A DNA stretch of 64,000 nucleotides from Gammaproteobacteria bacterium (GTDB lineage: Bacteria > Pseudomonadota > Gammaproteobacteria > DSM-16500). The notes under the pieces are model-generated. The model was given only the letters and a program-made list of their open reading frames with translations. It had not been told where the DNA came from and ran no database searches. Numbering within the stretch: position 1 is the stretch's first letter; the number at the start of each line of letters is the position of its first letter. The stretch is taken from NCBI GenBank assembly GCA_021156085.1, contig JAJNBC010000001.1:186001-250000 (forward strand), given 5' to 3'. The position numbers were made by a program, and so were the translations under genes. Below, piece after piece: positions 25,579-35,041 of the stretch.

Positions 25579-27369
25579 ATGCCAGATATAGCTGCCTACC
25601 TTGAAATTACAGCTGATTACCAACACTATTTACAATGCCAATCAAGTAGCCTGAGCGTGCTAAGAAACCTTTTCACAGGCACATTTTATGGTGGACGATT
25701 TTCACGGTATGCTATTCGGGACTGGCTGGCGGGGGGAGTAAAAAATAATTTTTTATTTGGATGGTTACCTACACAAAAATCAGATCATGCAAATTTCATA
25801 TTTTTAATTGATTCATTATGCAAGTTGCATCCCAATGCAGAAGTATTGCTTAAAGCAATTACTGACTTAAATCTAAATGAAGATGAAGATCAAAATTGTC
25901 GTTTATTACTGGATATATTATTTGTTCATTTTGAAAAGATTCAGCAGTGTTGTGAAAAGCGTCTGTCTGCTTTGCAAGAAGGGGGAGATAAAGAGGAAAT
26001 AAAAAAAAATTATGCTCAAACACTCCGAAATGTAAAAATAAGTATGAATAACTTGGCTCAGCAGCATAAAGTATTGCGACGCATTACCCTAGATGAAAAT
26101 GATAAATATATAGTTTGTGGTCTTTTAGAAGGATATTATTCCGAGCAGTATTATAAAAATAAAATCAGAAATAGAGAAATTAAAACTTCTAATAAGCGCA
26201 TTGCTAAAGTTACCGCTTTTTTAGCGGCTATCGGCGAAGGTTTTATTAACTTTACTGCAATCAAAGCCGGTCTCTTACTTTTAGCTATGCCTGCCTTATT
26301 TCCTTTCGCTATCCCGATTGCAGGAGTTTTCTTCCTAGCAGGGTTTTACTCACATTATTATATTTATAAACAAAATATCTATAAATCTCTTAAAGAAATT
26401 CGGCGTGACCGTTTTTATGATTATTTTGATAAACACGGACATCGTCAAAAAATGTCTTTTAAAAGAAAAGTAGCGGTCAATTCAATAGGCCTGCTCTCAG
26501 TAGGGGCTGGATTTTGTGGTTGGGCATTAGCATCGTATTCTATCTCCATGGCTATTGTAGGTACCCTTTCTATACCTGTCATGCTATCTGCTCTAGTTGT
26601 AACAATCCCTATCTTTACAGGGCTAACTTTTATGAATTATTGCACTATTGTTCATGGCATTCGAAAATGGGATGAAAATTGGGAAAAATGTAAAAAATAT
26701 TTTGGTGATATAAAAGGAATAAAAGATATTCCTCGCGTGCTTTTAGATTTTATTACTTTAGCTCTTTCCCTAACAATGATGATCACACTCGGGATGGTAG
26801 CTTATGTTCTCTTTAGAGGAAAAGGTATTAACGTCTTGACGACTTGGAATGTGTGTACTCAAGCTTCTGCATTAATCATTGCTACCACATTAGCACTTGT
26901 TAATTCATTGGTTAAAATTGCTTTTGGCTTGAACAAAGTTTCTAAAATGTTTCATCAAGCTATACGGTGGGCTCAATCCAAGGAGCCAGTATATAATAAT
27001 TTGTTGGAAAATAAAGGATCGGTAGATTCTCCTTCTCCTTTTCTCAATCGCATTCAACTCGCTGACCAGCGCTGTACGACTATTTATAAATGGAAACTTT
27101 ATTTTTGGTCTTTTTTAAATGCAGGTAGTAAAGGTGTACTGTATGGAAATCAAAATGTGTTTGGTGCATTTGGTACGAGTTTTGTGCGTATTAGTGAGCC
27201 TGTGCTGAGCACGGCGGTTACTACGAGCGCAGCCCGCGTTGAAGCGAAAAAAGATTGTTATCACTTACGCGGTTTTAGAGGTTTTTTTACTTCTTCTCCT
27301 TCTGATCCTCCTTTATCGGGGCTTTCTTCACGAAAGAAAAGTACCGCATCCTTGAAAGAAGGATTTTAG
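25579..27369 (+). CDS. Large multi-pass membrane protein of unknown function
   Basis: 596 residues, not recognised. Residues 1-~205 are soluble and charged, with a helical QQCCEKRL...LRNVKISMNN stretch. Hydrophobic blocks follow at about 205-265, 300-360, 385-415 and 428-455, giving perhaps seven or eight membrane passes. The last ~140 residues are soluble and end SSRKKSTASLKEGF. There is no signal peptide. AGGAG lies 10 bases before the ATG, and TATACT at ~25490 may be a -10 box. Its stop overlaps that of the convergent phosphatase gene. A membrane-targeted effector is possible, but this is inference from the neighbour and the lack of family. Confidence 0.65.
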   Translation: MPDIAAYLEITADYQHYLQCQSSSLSVLRNLFTGTFYGGRFSRYAIRDWLAGGVKNNFLFGWLPTQKSDHANFIFLIDSLCKLHPNAEVLLKAITDLNLNEDEDQNCRLLLDILFVHFEKIQQCCEKRLSALQEGGDKEEIKKNYAQTLRNVKISMNNLAQQHKVLRRITLDENDKYIVCGLLEGYYSEQYYKNKIRNREIKTSNKRIAKVTAFLAAIGEGFINFTAIKAGLLLLAMPALFPFAIPIAGVFFLAGFYSHYYIYKQNIYKSLKEIRRDRFYDYFDKHGHRQKMSFKRKVAVNSIGLLSVGAGFCGWALASYSISMAIVGTLSIPVMLSALVVTIPIFTGLTFMNYCTIVHGIRKWDENWEKCKKYFGDIKGIKDIPRVLLDFITLALSLTMMITLGMVAYVLFRGKGINVLTTWNVCTQASALIIATTLALVNSLVKIAFGLNKVSKMFHQAIRWAQSKEPVYNNLLENKGSVDSPSPFLNRIQLADQRCTTIYKWKLYFWSFLNAGSKGVLYGNQNVFGAFGTSFVRISEPVLSTAVTTSAARVEAKKDCYHLRGFRGFFTSSPSDPPLSGLSSRKKSTASLKEGF

Positions 27370-30300
27370 GGCGGTCCATTATTTTTATTATTATTTTCTA
27401 ATGAAATTTGAGATGAATGACTAACGACCGCGGCCTCGGTAGGGATTGCTAGAGGAGGGCTTTTTTGCGATACAGAAGTAGAAGAGGGGGGTAGTGGAGT
27501 AATAGCCGTTACTAATGAGCTCCTATAACTCATTGGGCCGCCAGAGTGAGTCATAATTATGGCAGAGGAAGAACAAAACTTCTTTTTCTTTGCAGGAGGC
27601 GGTGCGTTTCTTTTTTCTAACTTCTTTTGACTTTTTTTCTTCTGTGATTCAAAGGTATGTTCACGATCCTGATGTGCTTCAAGCACATCACCTGCTCCTA
27701 CAACAACTGAAGGTACTGCTAGGGCTGCTCCTGCTGCCATACCCATTGCAGCGAGGCCCATTTTCGTTGCAAGAAATCCCGCCGCGATGCCTGCTGGAGC
27801 GAGCATACCTGTTGCTATTAAGCCAATAGCTGTGGCAGCTAATACTACGGTGCCCACCGTTAGAACAGCGCCAATTGCTTTGCGATTTTTTTTCCAAAAG
27901 CTCCCTGGTTTGTTAAAATCAGCTAATTGTTTAGACTGCTCGTAAACATTTCCTTTTCCTTCTTGTTTCATGCTTTTTAATTTATCAACGATATCTGCAT
28001 CTAACATTTTTCCGGCTTTTATACCTGCAGCGCCCGGGCTGTTATCATTAGCCACTAATAATTGATGGCTGCTAGCATAAAGTTCAGCATATATTTTTAC
28101 GAAATTCTGGCGATCTTCTCCTATATCATTTAATCGTGGGAATTTCTTATATTTATCAAAGTAAATAAGCATGGCATCTGCCATACTTAGCTCAACACCT
28201 GTTCGATCCTTAGAACTTTTACAATTAATGACAGGCATGCCCTTCATTGATCTCGTGATGACATCACACAGGGCAGCCGTATAAAGATTTTGATTTCGAT
28301 TGAAGGGGTTGGGTTTTTTATCATGGGCCAGATTTTGTAATTCTCTTATTGCAATGTCTAATTTATTAAGTTCCTCTAATCTGGGGTCTTGAGGTTCCTT
28401 CAAGGTAGCTTTAACATGCTGACGCATTTTATTAGAAAATTCTGTGGCAAATTGTATGAACTGTTCATTTGGTTTCACGATTCCGCTGCGATATTCGTCA
28501 ATAGCGATATTTAAATTAAAAATTTCTATATCCATTTTTTTATTATTTTTTTCGCATTTACTTGAATAATATTCCTTATATTTTTTTGCAGCTTTTTCTT
28601 TTTCACGCACCATTTTTGTATTGTTTTGATCTCCACTTAGAGGGGTGCGGTCAACAAAATTAGTTATGATACCTGCTTGTTCTACTGGAGTGAGTAGTCC
28701 ACATAAAAAAACGGGCAATTTAATATTATCGTTAGGATAAATCCCCCATTTTTCGTGAAATGCTTCAAATGCTTTTTTTCCTGGCCCAATTTCGGAGTCC
28801 AATAATTGCTTTAAATTTTCATTTGCACTCTGCTGACGTTCCTTAGCATCCTTCATATTAAAACTAGTTTGCGCGCCTTGACGATAGGCTGTAGTGTGAG
28901 AAATGACTTTGCCTTGACTATTAGTTATCTTAATTTCGTGCCTTGTTGCATTCGCTTCGCCTGGAATTTGGCGCAAAATAGTAGGATGGCATTTTTGATA
29001 TCGACTCCAATCTACTTGAGCGTTATCTTCTGTGGGAACAATCTCTAATAAAGCGTGTTTTGCAAAAGAGGGCAATGCGAGGAACCACTGCGGCTGACTT
29101 CCATTTTGATGAATAAGAAGAAGTTCTTGTTTTTGTTTTTTTGTTAATTTAGAAGAGCGAGGGACTTCAATTTGTTCTATGGTCCATTGGTCAGCCCCTT
29201 CACCCGTTACATATTTGGTAGATCGCGTAGGACGCTGTTTTTCTTGCCAGACATACATGGCTTCTGCTAATTCAATTTCTTTGCTGGATAAGCCCGAGGC
29301 ATTCACAAGATCTTTTTTAAAAAATTGATGTAACTCTGTTCCAAAATAAATAGGTTGACCTTGCATTTCTAATTTGATTTTATTTATTTTTTCCAAATTA
29401 TTTTGCATTAGGATTTTAATTTCTTTTATCCTTTTTATTTTCTCATCTAAGCTAATATCATTATCCTGTTTAATGGCATAGATCGCACCGTTTGCAAAAC
29501 TGAACAGTCGAGCTTTATAAGCTTCATAAATATCAATTGGGAAATGATCAAGTGATGCTTCTCCATAATCTATATTTATGGCTAATGGCGGATTTTCAGC
29601 CTTAACTTCTTTCTGTGCCTTTTCTTCAGGTTCCTCTTGCTTGCGTTCGTATTCCTCGGGGTCTATTTCTCTAAATTGCTGCTCTTTTTCTTCTTCTTGA
29701 TTCTCGTTTTCCTCAGAAGTAAATGGTTCATATTGTATGTCGTCATCGTCTTCGTCTTGTTCCATCATTCTAAATGACGGAGATTCTTCTTTTTTTTCTT
29801 CTACATCTGCTGCTTCGCGGGGCGCAGGAGGTTGCAGAAGATCATCAGATACTATGCTTGGTATGGGAAGGTAGCTACTTCTTTCTTCATCAAATCTCTC
29901 TTCTGATATTTCTATTCCTAATAAAGACTCATAAATTAAAGTTGAATCAGTTTCTATTTTTTCTAATTTAAATATATAACGACCTTGCCCATCGTCTTCC
30001 ACTCTATACAGCATTTCTTGAGGTCTAATATGACCTATTGTTTGAGGGGGCAATTCTTGTGTGACGACCACGTATCCCTCGTTTTTTATTTTTAGATAAA
30101 GAATGCCATCTTCTTTATAAAAAATATACTTATTCCCTATAGGATTAGGAACGATGTTTTTTTCAGAAAAAAAAGAATTAGCCCCCAACGATGCGATAGG
30201 ATATGCTAAAGATTGGTCATAATTTTGTATTAAAAGATCAGCATCTATCCCTAATTCTTCTTTTACTAAATCTCTCAATTCTTGATCTGTAATATCACTT

Positions 30301-30461
30301 TTGATTTTTTTTCCATTAATTTCTGCTTGCCTTATCATGTCTGCTTTAAAAGCTTTAAAATTTCCATTATATTTAGGCTCGTCGATAAAACCCCGCCATT
30401 CTGCCACGAGAGGATTGGTTGAGCTTTGTAAATCTTGATAATCCAATGTAAATTTAGGCAT
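27366..30461 (-). CDS. SidF/SopB-like phosphoinositide phosphatase, candidate effector
   Basis: 1031 residues, no signal peptide. Residues ~215-295 are extremely acidic (EDDDDIQYEP, EENENQEEEKEQQ). The central region leads to PVINCKSSKDRTGVELSMAD, a CX5R active site with Cys747 and Arg753, nearly identical to the CKSGKDRTG of SopB/IpgD and of Legionella SidF. At about 860-925 there is a hydrophobic hairpin of two membrane segments, then a basic/proline-rich tail. SidF likewise has a C-terminal hairpin that anchors it to the vacuole membrane while it hydrolyses PI(3,4)P2 and PI(3,4,5)P3. The family assignment rests on the motif and layout; substrate and export are inference. A promoter-like motif lies at 30493-30511. 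Confidence 0.8.
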   Translation of the reverse strand: MPKFTLDYQDLQSSTNPLVAEWRGFIDEPKYNGNFKAFKADMIRQAEINGKKIKSDITDQELRDLVKEELGIDADLLIQNYDQSLAYPIASLGANSFFSEKNIVPNPIGNKYIFYKEDGILYLKIKNEGYVVVTQELPPQTIGHIRPQEMLYRVEDDGQGRYIFKLEKIETDSTLIYESLLGIEISEERFDEERSSYLPIPSIVSDDLLQPPAPREAADVEEKKEESPSFRMMEQDEDDDDIQYEPFTSEENENQEEEKEQQFREIDPEEYERKQEEPEEKAQKEVKAENPPLAINIDYGEASLDHFPIDIYEAYKARLFSFANGAIYAIKQDNDISLDEKIKRIKEIKILMQNNLEKINKIKLEMQGQPIYFGTELHQFFKKDLVNASGLSSKEIELAEAMYVWQEKQRPTRSTKYVTGEGADQWTIEQIEVPRSSKLTKKQKQELLLIHQNGSQPQWFLALPSFAKHALLEIVPTEDNAQVDWSRYQKCHPTILRQIPGEANATRHEIKITNSQGKVISHTTAYRQGAQTSFNMKDAKERQQSANENLKQLLDSEIGPGKKAFEAFHEKWGIYPNDNIKLPVFLCGLLTPVEQAGIITNFVDRTPLSGDQNNTKMVREKEKAAKKYKEYYSSKCEKNNKKMDIEIFNLNIAIDEYRSGIVKPNEQFIQFATEFSNKMRQHVKATLKEPQDPRLEELNKLDIAIRELQNLAHDKKPNPFNRNQNLYTAALCDVITRSMKGMPVINCKSSKDRTGVELSMADAMLIYFDKYKKFPRLNDIGEDRQNFVKIYAELYASSHQLLVANDNSPGAAGIKAGKMLDADIVDKLKSMKQEGKGNVYEQSKQLADFNKPGSFWKKNRKAIGAVLTVGTVVLAATAIGLIATGMLAPAGIAAGFLATKMGLAAMGMAAGAALAVPSVVVGAGDVLEAHQDREHTFESQKKKSQKKLEKRNAPPPAKKKKFCSSSAIIMTHSGGPMSYRSSLVTAITPLPPSSTSVSQKSPPLAIPTEAAVVSHSSQISLENNNKNNGPP

Positions 30462-30492
30462 GAGTAGTCATTCTTTTTTGTGTGATTTAAAA

Positions 30493-30511
30493 TTAAGTAT
30501 AGTCTAGAAAT
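30493..30511 (-). promoter_or_regulatory. Promoter-like motif shared with the ankyrin operon
   Basis: Minus strand reads ATTTCTAGACTATACTTAA, matching 17 of 19 bases of the site before the ankyrin operon (8115-8133). TATACT would be the -10 box, about 35 bases before the phosphatase ATG. There is no good -35 hexamer. Confidence 0.45.
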
Positions 30512-30560
30512 GAAACGTAGGGTATTTAAGGTATAGTGCTTTGATTTTAAAGGTAAAAGC

Positions 30561-31166
30561 TTATGCCGAACAAGGGCCTGATAAAGAAAAATAAATTTCA
30601 TGTAATTTTTCTACTTGCAGCGTGAGGTCTTCGAAGGGGCCGTGATTAAAAATAACATCATCTGCTGCCGCTAATCGCTCTTGACGTCTTACTTGTGTTT
30701 GTATAATGGCTTTAATTTCATTTTCTGAGAGATTATCTCGTTTTTTTGCCCATAATAATTGGTTTTTTTCGGTGGTATCTACTACTAAAATTCGATTAAT
30801 TAAAGGATTAGGCTTTGTTTCTAGTAGCAAAGGGATGACTGCAATACAATAAGGAGAGCAAGCTGATTGAATCAGGGCTTGCATGGTTTCTCGAATCAGA
30901 GGGTGTAAGAGTTGTTCGAGCCAGTGTCGCTCATCTGGATTTGAAAAAATAAGCTTACGTAATTGTGCACGGTCCAAGGTTCCATCCGCGAGTAAAATAC
31001 GTTTACCCCATTTTTCTACGATCTTATTAAATGCGATTTGTCCAGGCAGGGTGAGATCCCGAGCTAGTTGATCTGTGTCAATCACCCTTGCTCCTTTTTT
31101 TTCAAATAATGCAGCGACGGTTGATTTACCACTGCCAATTCCGCCTGTTAAGCCAACGACTAGCAT
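30561..31166 (-). CDS. coaE: Dephospho-CoA kinase
   Basis: 201 residues. The N-terminal P-loop is GLTGGIGSGKST (residues 5-16), followed by DTDQLARDL, the LID-like HPLIRETM, and VIPLLLET. CoaE phosphorylates the 3'-OH of dephospho-CoA, the last step of CoA synthesis. The ATG at 31166 is six bases after the pilD stop, and an upstream extension inside pilD is rejected. pilD-coaE linkage is common in gammaproteobacteria; the gene ends the pil run. Confidence 0.94.
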   Translation of the reverse strand: MLVVGLTGGIGSGKSTVAALFEKKGARVIDTDQLARDLTLPGQIAFNKIVEKWGKRILLADGTLDRAQLRKLIFSNPDERHWLEQLLHPLIRETMQALIQSACSPYCIAVIPLLLETKPNPLINRILVVDTTEKNQLLWAKKRDNLSENEIKAIIQTQVRRQERLAAADDVIFNHGPFEDLTLQVEKLHEIYFSLSGPCSA

Positions 31167-31171
31167 AAGAA

Positions 31172-32044
31172 TCAGATCACGAAGTGATAAAAATAAAGAT
31201 GAGAAATATCTTTTCCCCATATCAAACTAATCCAACCTGCTATAGCGAGGTAAGGACCAAACGGCAATGGTATACTTTTATGTTGCCGCTTAATAATCAT
31301 ATGTGTTAAGCCAAAAATAGTGCCGATAAAAGAAGCCAGCAAGACAATAACAGGCAATTGTTGCCAACCAAGATAAGCACCTAATGCTGCTAAAAATTTA
31401 TAATCACCTTGGCCCATACCTATTTTGCCTGTAGCAAGTTTAAATAACCCCTGCGTAAGGGCAAAAACCAAATACCCTGCAATAGCACCTATAATGGCAT
31501 CATGACAATTGCTAAAGAGTGAATACATGCTGGCGATTAATCCCAGCCAGAGTAATAGAAAAGTGAGTTGATCAGGTAAAAGTTGATGATCTAAGTCGAT
31601 AAATGTCAGGCTGATTAATATCCATGTAAAAAATAAAGCAGCCAGGGTTTGCCAACTTATTCCAAATCGCCAAGCAACATATACAGAAGTAATGCAGCAA
31701 AGTAATTCAACCAACGGATAGCGTACAGAGATTTTAGCATAACAATAGGCGCATTTACCCCCCAAAATTAAATAGCTGATAACAGGAATAGTATGCCAAG
31801 GTTTAAGCCGTTTTTTGCATTCAATGCAATGAGAAAGCGGTAACCAAAGATTGAGTTTATCGTTAGTCTTAGCTTGGCGTTTTAAGCCTAGGTATTCTCT
31901 ACATTCTTGGTTCCATGTATTTTGAATCATAAGAGGTAGGCGATAAATTAAGACATTTAAAAAACTGCCGACCATCAGCGAGAGTAAGGCGATGAGTATC
32001 AAAAAGACATTAGGATTTTCAATTAAAAATTCGATCGTGTCCAT
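31172..32044 (-). CDS. pilD: Type IV prepilin leader peptidase/methyltransferase PilD
   Basis: 290 residues, about eight membrane helices. The N-terminal cytoplasmic domain has two Cys pairs (CIECKKR and CAYCYAK) that bind zinc in the family. The two catalytic Asp are in FIDLDHQLLPD and the GxGD-type GMGQGDYKFLAALGAYLG. It cleaves and N-methylates prepilins such as the product of the pilA gene here. Start overlaps the pilC stop by one base. Confidence 0.95.
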   Translation of the reverse strand: MDTIEFLIENPNVFLILIALLSLMVGSFLNVLIYRLPLMIQNTWNQECREYLGLKRQAKTNDKLNLWLPLSHCIECKKRLKPWHTIPVISYLILGGKCAYCYAKISVRYPLVELLCCITSVYVAWRFGISWQTLAALFFTWILISLTFIDLDHQLLPDQLTFLLLWLGLIASMYSLFSNCHDAIIGAIAGYLVFALTQGLFKLATGKIGMGQGDYKFLAALGAYLGWQQLPVIVLLASFIGTIFGLTHMIIKRQHKSIPLPFGPYLAIAGWISLIWGKDISHLYFYHFVI

Positions 32045-33105
32045 TAGACAACGGTTCCTAACTTAAAAATGGGCAAGTACATAGCAATTACTAACCCCCC
32101 GATTAAAACACCAAGAATAAGGATAATCAAGGGTTCTAATAAGCGATTGCAATGTAGCAGCCAAGAATCAATATCGGCTTCATATATATTTGTTATTTTT
32201 TCTAGCATTTTCTCTAACATGCCTGATTCTTCACCAATTTTGACCATTTGAACGAGTAAATTAGGGAAAAACACCTGCTTTTGCATAGCTTGGTGTAACT
32301 GTTGGCCTTTTTTAATATGTGTCTGAAGTTTAAGAATAGCTTGAGCATAGACGGCGCTACTATTAGCATGGGCAATGCTTTTCAAGCTGTCGCTAATAGA
32401 CAGGCCGGCTGCAAAAGTGGTAGCTAACGTACAACAAAATCGAGCAAGAATTGTTTTCATATACACGGGGCCTAAATAAGGAGTTCGTAATAGAATTAAC
32501 TCAATTCTCCATCGTAATAAGGGGGAGTTATGAAAGTAATAAACCAGGAAGAAAAAGGCAAGTAAGATTAGGAAAATTAATCCATACTCCTTTTGTATCC
32601 ATTTTGATAGATGGATGATAGTCAGGGTAAAGGTGGGCAACGAGCAATGCATGCTTTGGAATAATTCTGCAAAACGAGGGATGACTAAAGTCAACATGAT
32701 GAGGCTGATGATTAGTGCCACAACGGTCACTATGGCTGGATATAATAAGGCCTGTTTAACTTTATTTTTAATTGAAAGTCGTTTTTCTTTATGCAGTGCA
32801 ATCCGATCCAAGGCGAGAGATAAAGTGCCCGATTGTTCTCCTATTTGAATTAAGTGACATGTCAATAAATCAAAATACTGCGGAAATTGAGATAAACACC
32901 ATGACAATTGATGACCTGATTCCATATTAATTTTGATGATAGTAATCAAGTATTGTAATGTTTTATTTTTTTGGTTTTTACCTAAAATTTCACAACTTTG
33001 AATAATAGGAATGCCAGCTATCATAAGTACCGAGAGTTGTCGAAAAAAAAGTGCCTTATCTAAGTCACAAATAGATTGATTGAATTTTTTTAAAAAAAGA
33101 TTCAT
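32044..33105 (-). CDS. pilC: Type IV pilus inner-membrane platform protein PilC
   Basis: 353 residues in two tandem GspF domains: LSVLMIAGIPIIQSCEIL...VIPRFAELF and CTLATTFAAGLSISDSLKSI...PIFKL, with three membrane helices. It is about 50 residues shorter than the usual PilC (~400), missing part of the N-terminal tail. The ATG at 33105 makes an ATGA overlap with pilB; a start nine bases upstream is also open. It anchors the assembly ATPase to the pilus base. Confidence 0.92.
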   Translation of the reverse strand: MNLFLKKFNQSICDLDKALFFRQLSVLMIAGIPIIQSCEILGKNQKNKTLQYLITIIKINMESGHQLSWCLSQFPQYFDLLTCHLIQIGEQSGTLSLALDRIALHKEKRLSIKNKVKQALLYPAIVTVVALIISLIMLTLVIPRFAELFQSMHCSLPTFTLTIIHLSKWIQKEYGLIFLILLAFFFLVYYFHNSPLLRWRIELILLRTPYLGPVYMKTILARFCCTLATTFAAGLSISDSLKSIAHANSSAVYAQAILKLQTHIKKGQQLHQAMQKQVFFPNLLVQMVKIGEESGMLEKMLEKITNIYEADIDSWLLHCNRLLEPLIILILGVLIGGLVIAMYLPIFKLGTVV

Positions 33106-34304
33106 TTTGTACATAATAATGCCATATCTGTTGACGATTCTACGATGTTAGGTGAGACTACTCGATTAAGCTCTATTATGCTTGTCATCCCTTGGCGGAC
33201 TAATTGCATACCTGATTGATAGAGGGTAGAAAACACTTCTTCTTGCTGTTGGTGATGAAGAGCTATTTTATTATTTGTCAGAATCATCTCGCTTGTTTTT
33301 TTAGTAAAGGTAAAAAATTCATAGATACCTGTTCTGTTTTTATAGCCTTGCAAGCAATGTTGACAGCCTTTGCTATGAAAATAGCTTTCATTTTCCTGTT
33401 TTTTACAATATTGACATAATTTTCGAATTAATCTCTGGGAAACAATAAGTGAAACTGTACTGATAATATCATGAGAAGTAATACCAAGAGATTGTAATCT
33501 TGTGACGGCTTCCCACGCATTCTTAGTGTGTAAAGTCGTTAAGACTAAATGACCCGTTTGTGCTGCTTGAATAGCAATATGGGCAGTTTCTGAGTCGCGA
33601 ATTTCTCCAAGCATAATAATATCAGGATCTTGACGCAGCAATGTTCGCAATACAGTTGAAAATTCTAAGCCGATTCTAGGATTGATATTAATTTGGTTAA
33701 TACCAGCCAATTGAATTTCAATGGGATCTTCCACAGTTGAAATATTTTTTTCAATTGAGTTAAGGTAATTTAAGGCAGAGTAGAGCGTCACTGTTTTTCC
33801 ACTACCTGTGGGTCCAGTGATAAGAATCATGCCTTGTGGTTGGGTAATATGATTGAGAAATATTTTCTTTTGTATCTTGCTAAAGCCCAGTTTTGTTATA
33901 TTTAATGCGGTCTTATTCACATTTAATAAACGTAGAACGATTTTTTCTCCAAACAGAGTGGGGCAAGTATTTATGCGAATATCGATATCATATAGTTGAA
34001 AGTGTCCATCTTGCGGTAATCTTTTTTCAGTAATATCCAATTGGGCCATAACTTTTAAGCGGGTAATAAAACGAGAGGTTAAATGCATCGCAATATGATT
34101 TGCTTCATATAAAATGCCATCTCTACGGTAACGGACACGACAAAAATTGGCAAATGGCTCAATATGAATATCGGAGGCAGTTTGATCTATGGCCTCTTTG
34201 ATAATTTGGTCAACTAACTTAATAAGAGGTTCATCAAGTAAGCTTTCTTGGCTAACATGCGGTGCCATTCCTGTGATAGAAGAGTAGCTGTATAGTTTTG
34301 TCAT
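33102..34304 (-). CDS. pilB: Type IV pilus assembly ATPase PilB, short form
   Basis: 400 residues. GspE-type ATPase with ASDIHIEP, Walker A GPTGSGKTVTLYSALN, Asp box/Walker B IIMLGEIRDSETA, the His box LHTKNAW, and a zinc tetracysteine (CQYCKK...CQHCLQG). Typical PilB has ~570 residues; the N-terminal MshEN-type domain (~150 residues) is absent. The start at 34304 (MTKLYSYSS) has a CAGGA site. Only 117 bases separate it from pilA, so no hidden N-terminal gene fits. It powers pilus extension. Confidence 0.92.
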   Translation of the reverse strand: MTKLYSYSSITGMAPHVSQESLLDEPLIKLVDQIIKEAIDQTASDIHIEPFANFCRVRYRRDGILYEANHIAMHLTSRFITRLKVMAQLDITEKRLPQDGHFQLYDIDIRINTCPTLFGEKIVLRLLNVNKTALNITKLGFSKIQKKIFLNHITQPQGMILITGPTGSGKTVTLYSALNYLNSIEKNISTVEDPIEIQLAGINQININPRIGLEFSTVLRTLLRQDPDIIMLGEIRDSETAHIAIQAAQTGHLVLTTLHTKNAWEAVTRLQSLGITSHDIISTVSLIVSQRLIRKLCQYCKKQENESYFHSKGCQHCLQGYKNRTGIYEFFTFTKKTSEMILTNNKIALHHQQQEEVFSTLYQSGMQLVRQGMTSIIELNRVVSPNIVESSTDMALLCTK

Positions 34305-34421
34305 GCGAATATTCCTGAGGTGGAAGGGTATAAAGGTTATAGTGGCCATTGATAGTGATGGGTTTAGCCTTATTAGGGGTTTATTAAAAGAGCGGGAAGA
34401 GTTACGAATTGTCACCAAATC

Positions 34422-34823
34422 CTAATCATTGCATAAACCAGCATTCACACAATTACCGCTCATTTTCCACTGACTGCCGGTAGCATTGGGTGTGAGGATC
34501 ACAGTTAATCCACTGGCTAGAGGGGTGGCTGTGGCGTTAATAATGCCATCTTTCACAAGAAGTGAAGCTAAATTCTTTGTGGGTGTAGGGGGGTTAGGAA
34601 TACCATGCAATCCATTTTTCAGTTGAGAAGGTAGCACACCTTGTTGTAAAGCTAGCGACACAGCTATTTTAAAGGGTGCTGTTGCTGCTATAACTTCTGC
34701 AAATCGCGCCCTCTTGACGTAATCTTGGTAGGAAGGAATAGCGATGGCAGCTAAAATACCAATGATAGTAACGACAATCATGAGCTCAATGAGCGAAAAC
34801 CCGGGGTGATATTTTTTTTGCAT
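34422..34823 (-). CDS. pilA: Type IV major pilin PilA
   Basis: 133 residues. A short basic leader ends in Gly before [20 protein letters not shown], the class IVa pilin N-terminus with Phe+1 and Glu+5. The C-terminal Cys pair (GNCVNAGLC) would close a very small disulfide loop. The mature pilin is ~125 residues, small for the family. GGAGAATTG precedes the ATG. It is the first gene of pilA-pilB-pilC-pilD-coaE and the substrate of PilD. Confidence 0.93.
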   Translation of the reverse strand: MQKKYHPGFSLIELMIVVTIIGILAAIAIPSYQDYVKRARFAEVIAATAPFKIAVSLALQQGVLPSQLKNGLHGIPNPPTPTKNLASLLVKDGIINATATPLASGLTVILTPNATGSQWKMSGNCVNAGLCND

Positions 34824-35015
34824 TCAATTCTCCATGAGATTTATTGTAACTGTTCAGGACAAATCCGCCAACGGTTATCGAGGGTCGTAAATACGTGGGA
34901 TTAATGAGGAAGAAATAAAATTAAACTGAAAGGTAAGCCCCATTTATAGCTAATTTTATTTGAAAATGCAAGTGTGTTATAGGAGGGGAGTATGAATCCC
35001 CCTCTGACAGAGCTG

Positions 35016-35041
35016 AGCTGCTTCTAGATTATTAAGCAGCT
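35016..35041 (-). terminator. Hairpin at the end of the dicarboxylate symporter gene
   Basis: AGCTGCTT (35016-35023) and AAGCAGCT (35034-35041) form a perfect 8-bp stem that overlaps the symporter stop codon. A second stem (GAGGGG...CCCCTC, about 34983-35003) lies just beyond. There is no T-run, so termination is inferred from position. Confidence 0.45.
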
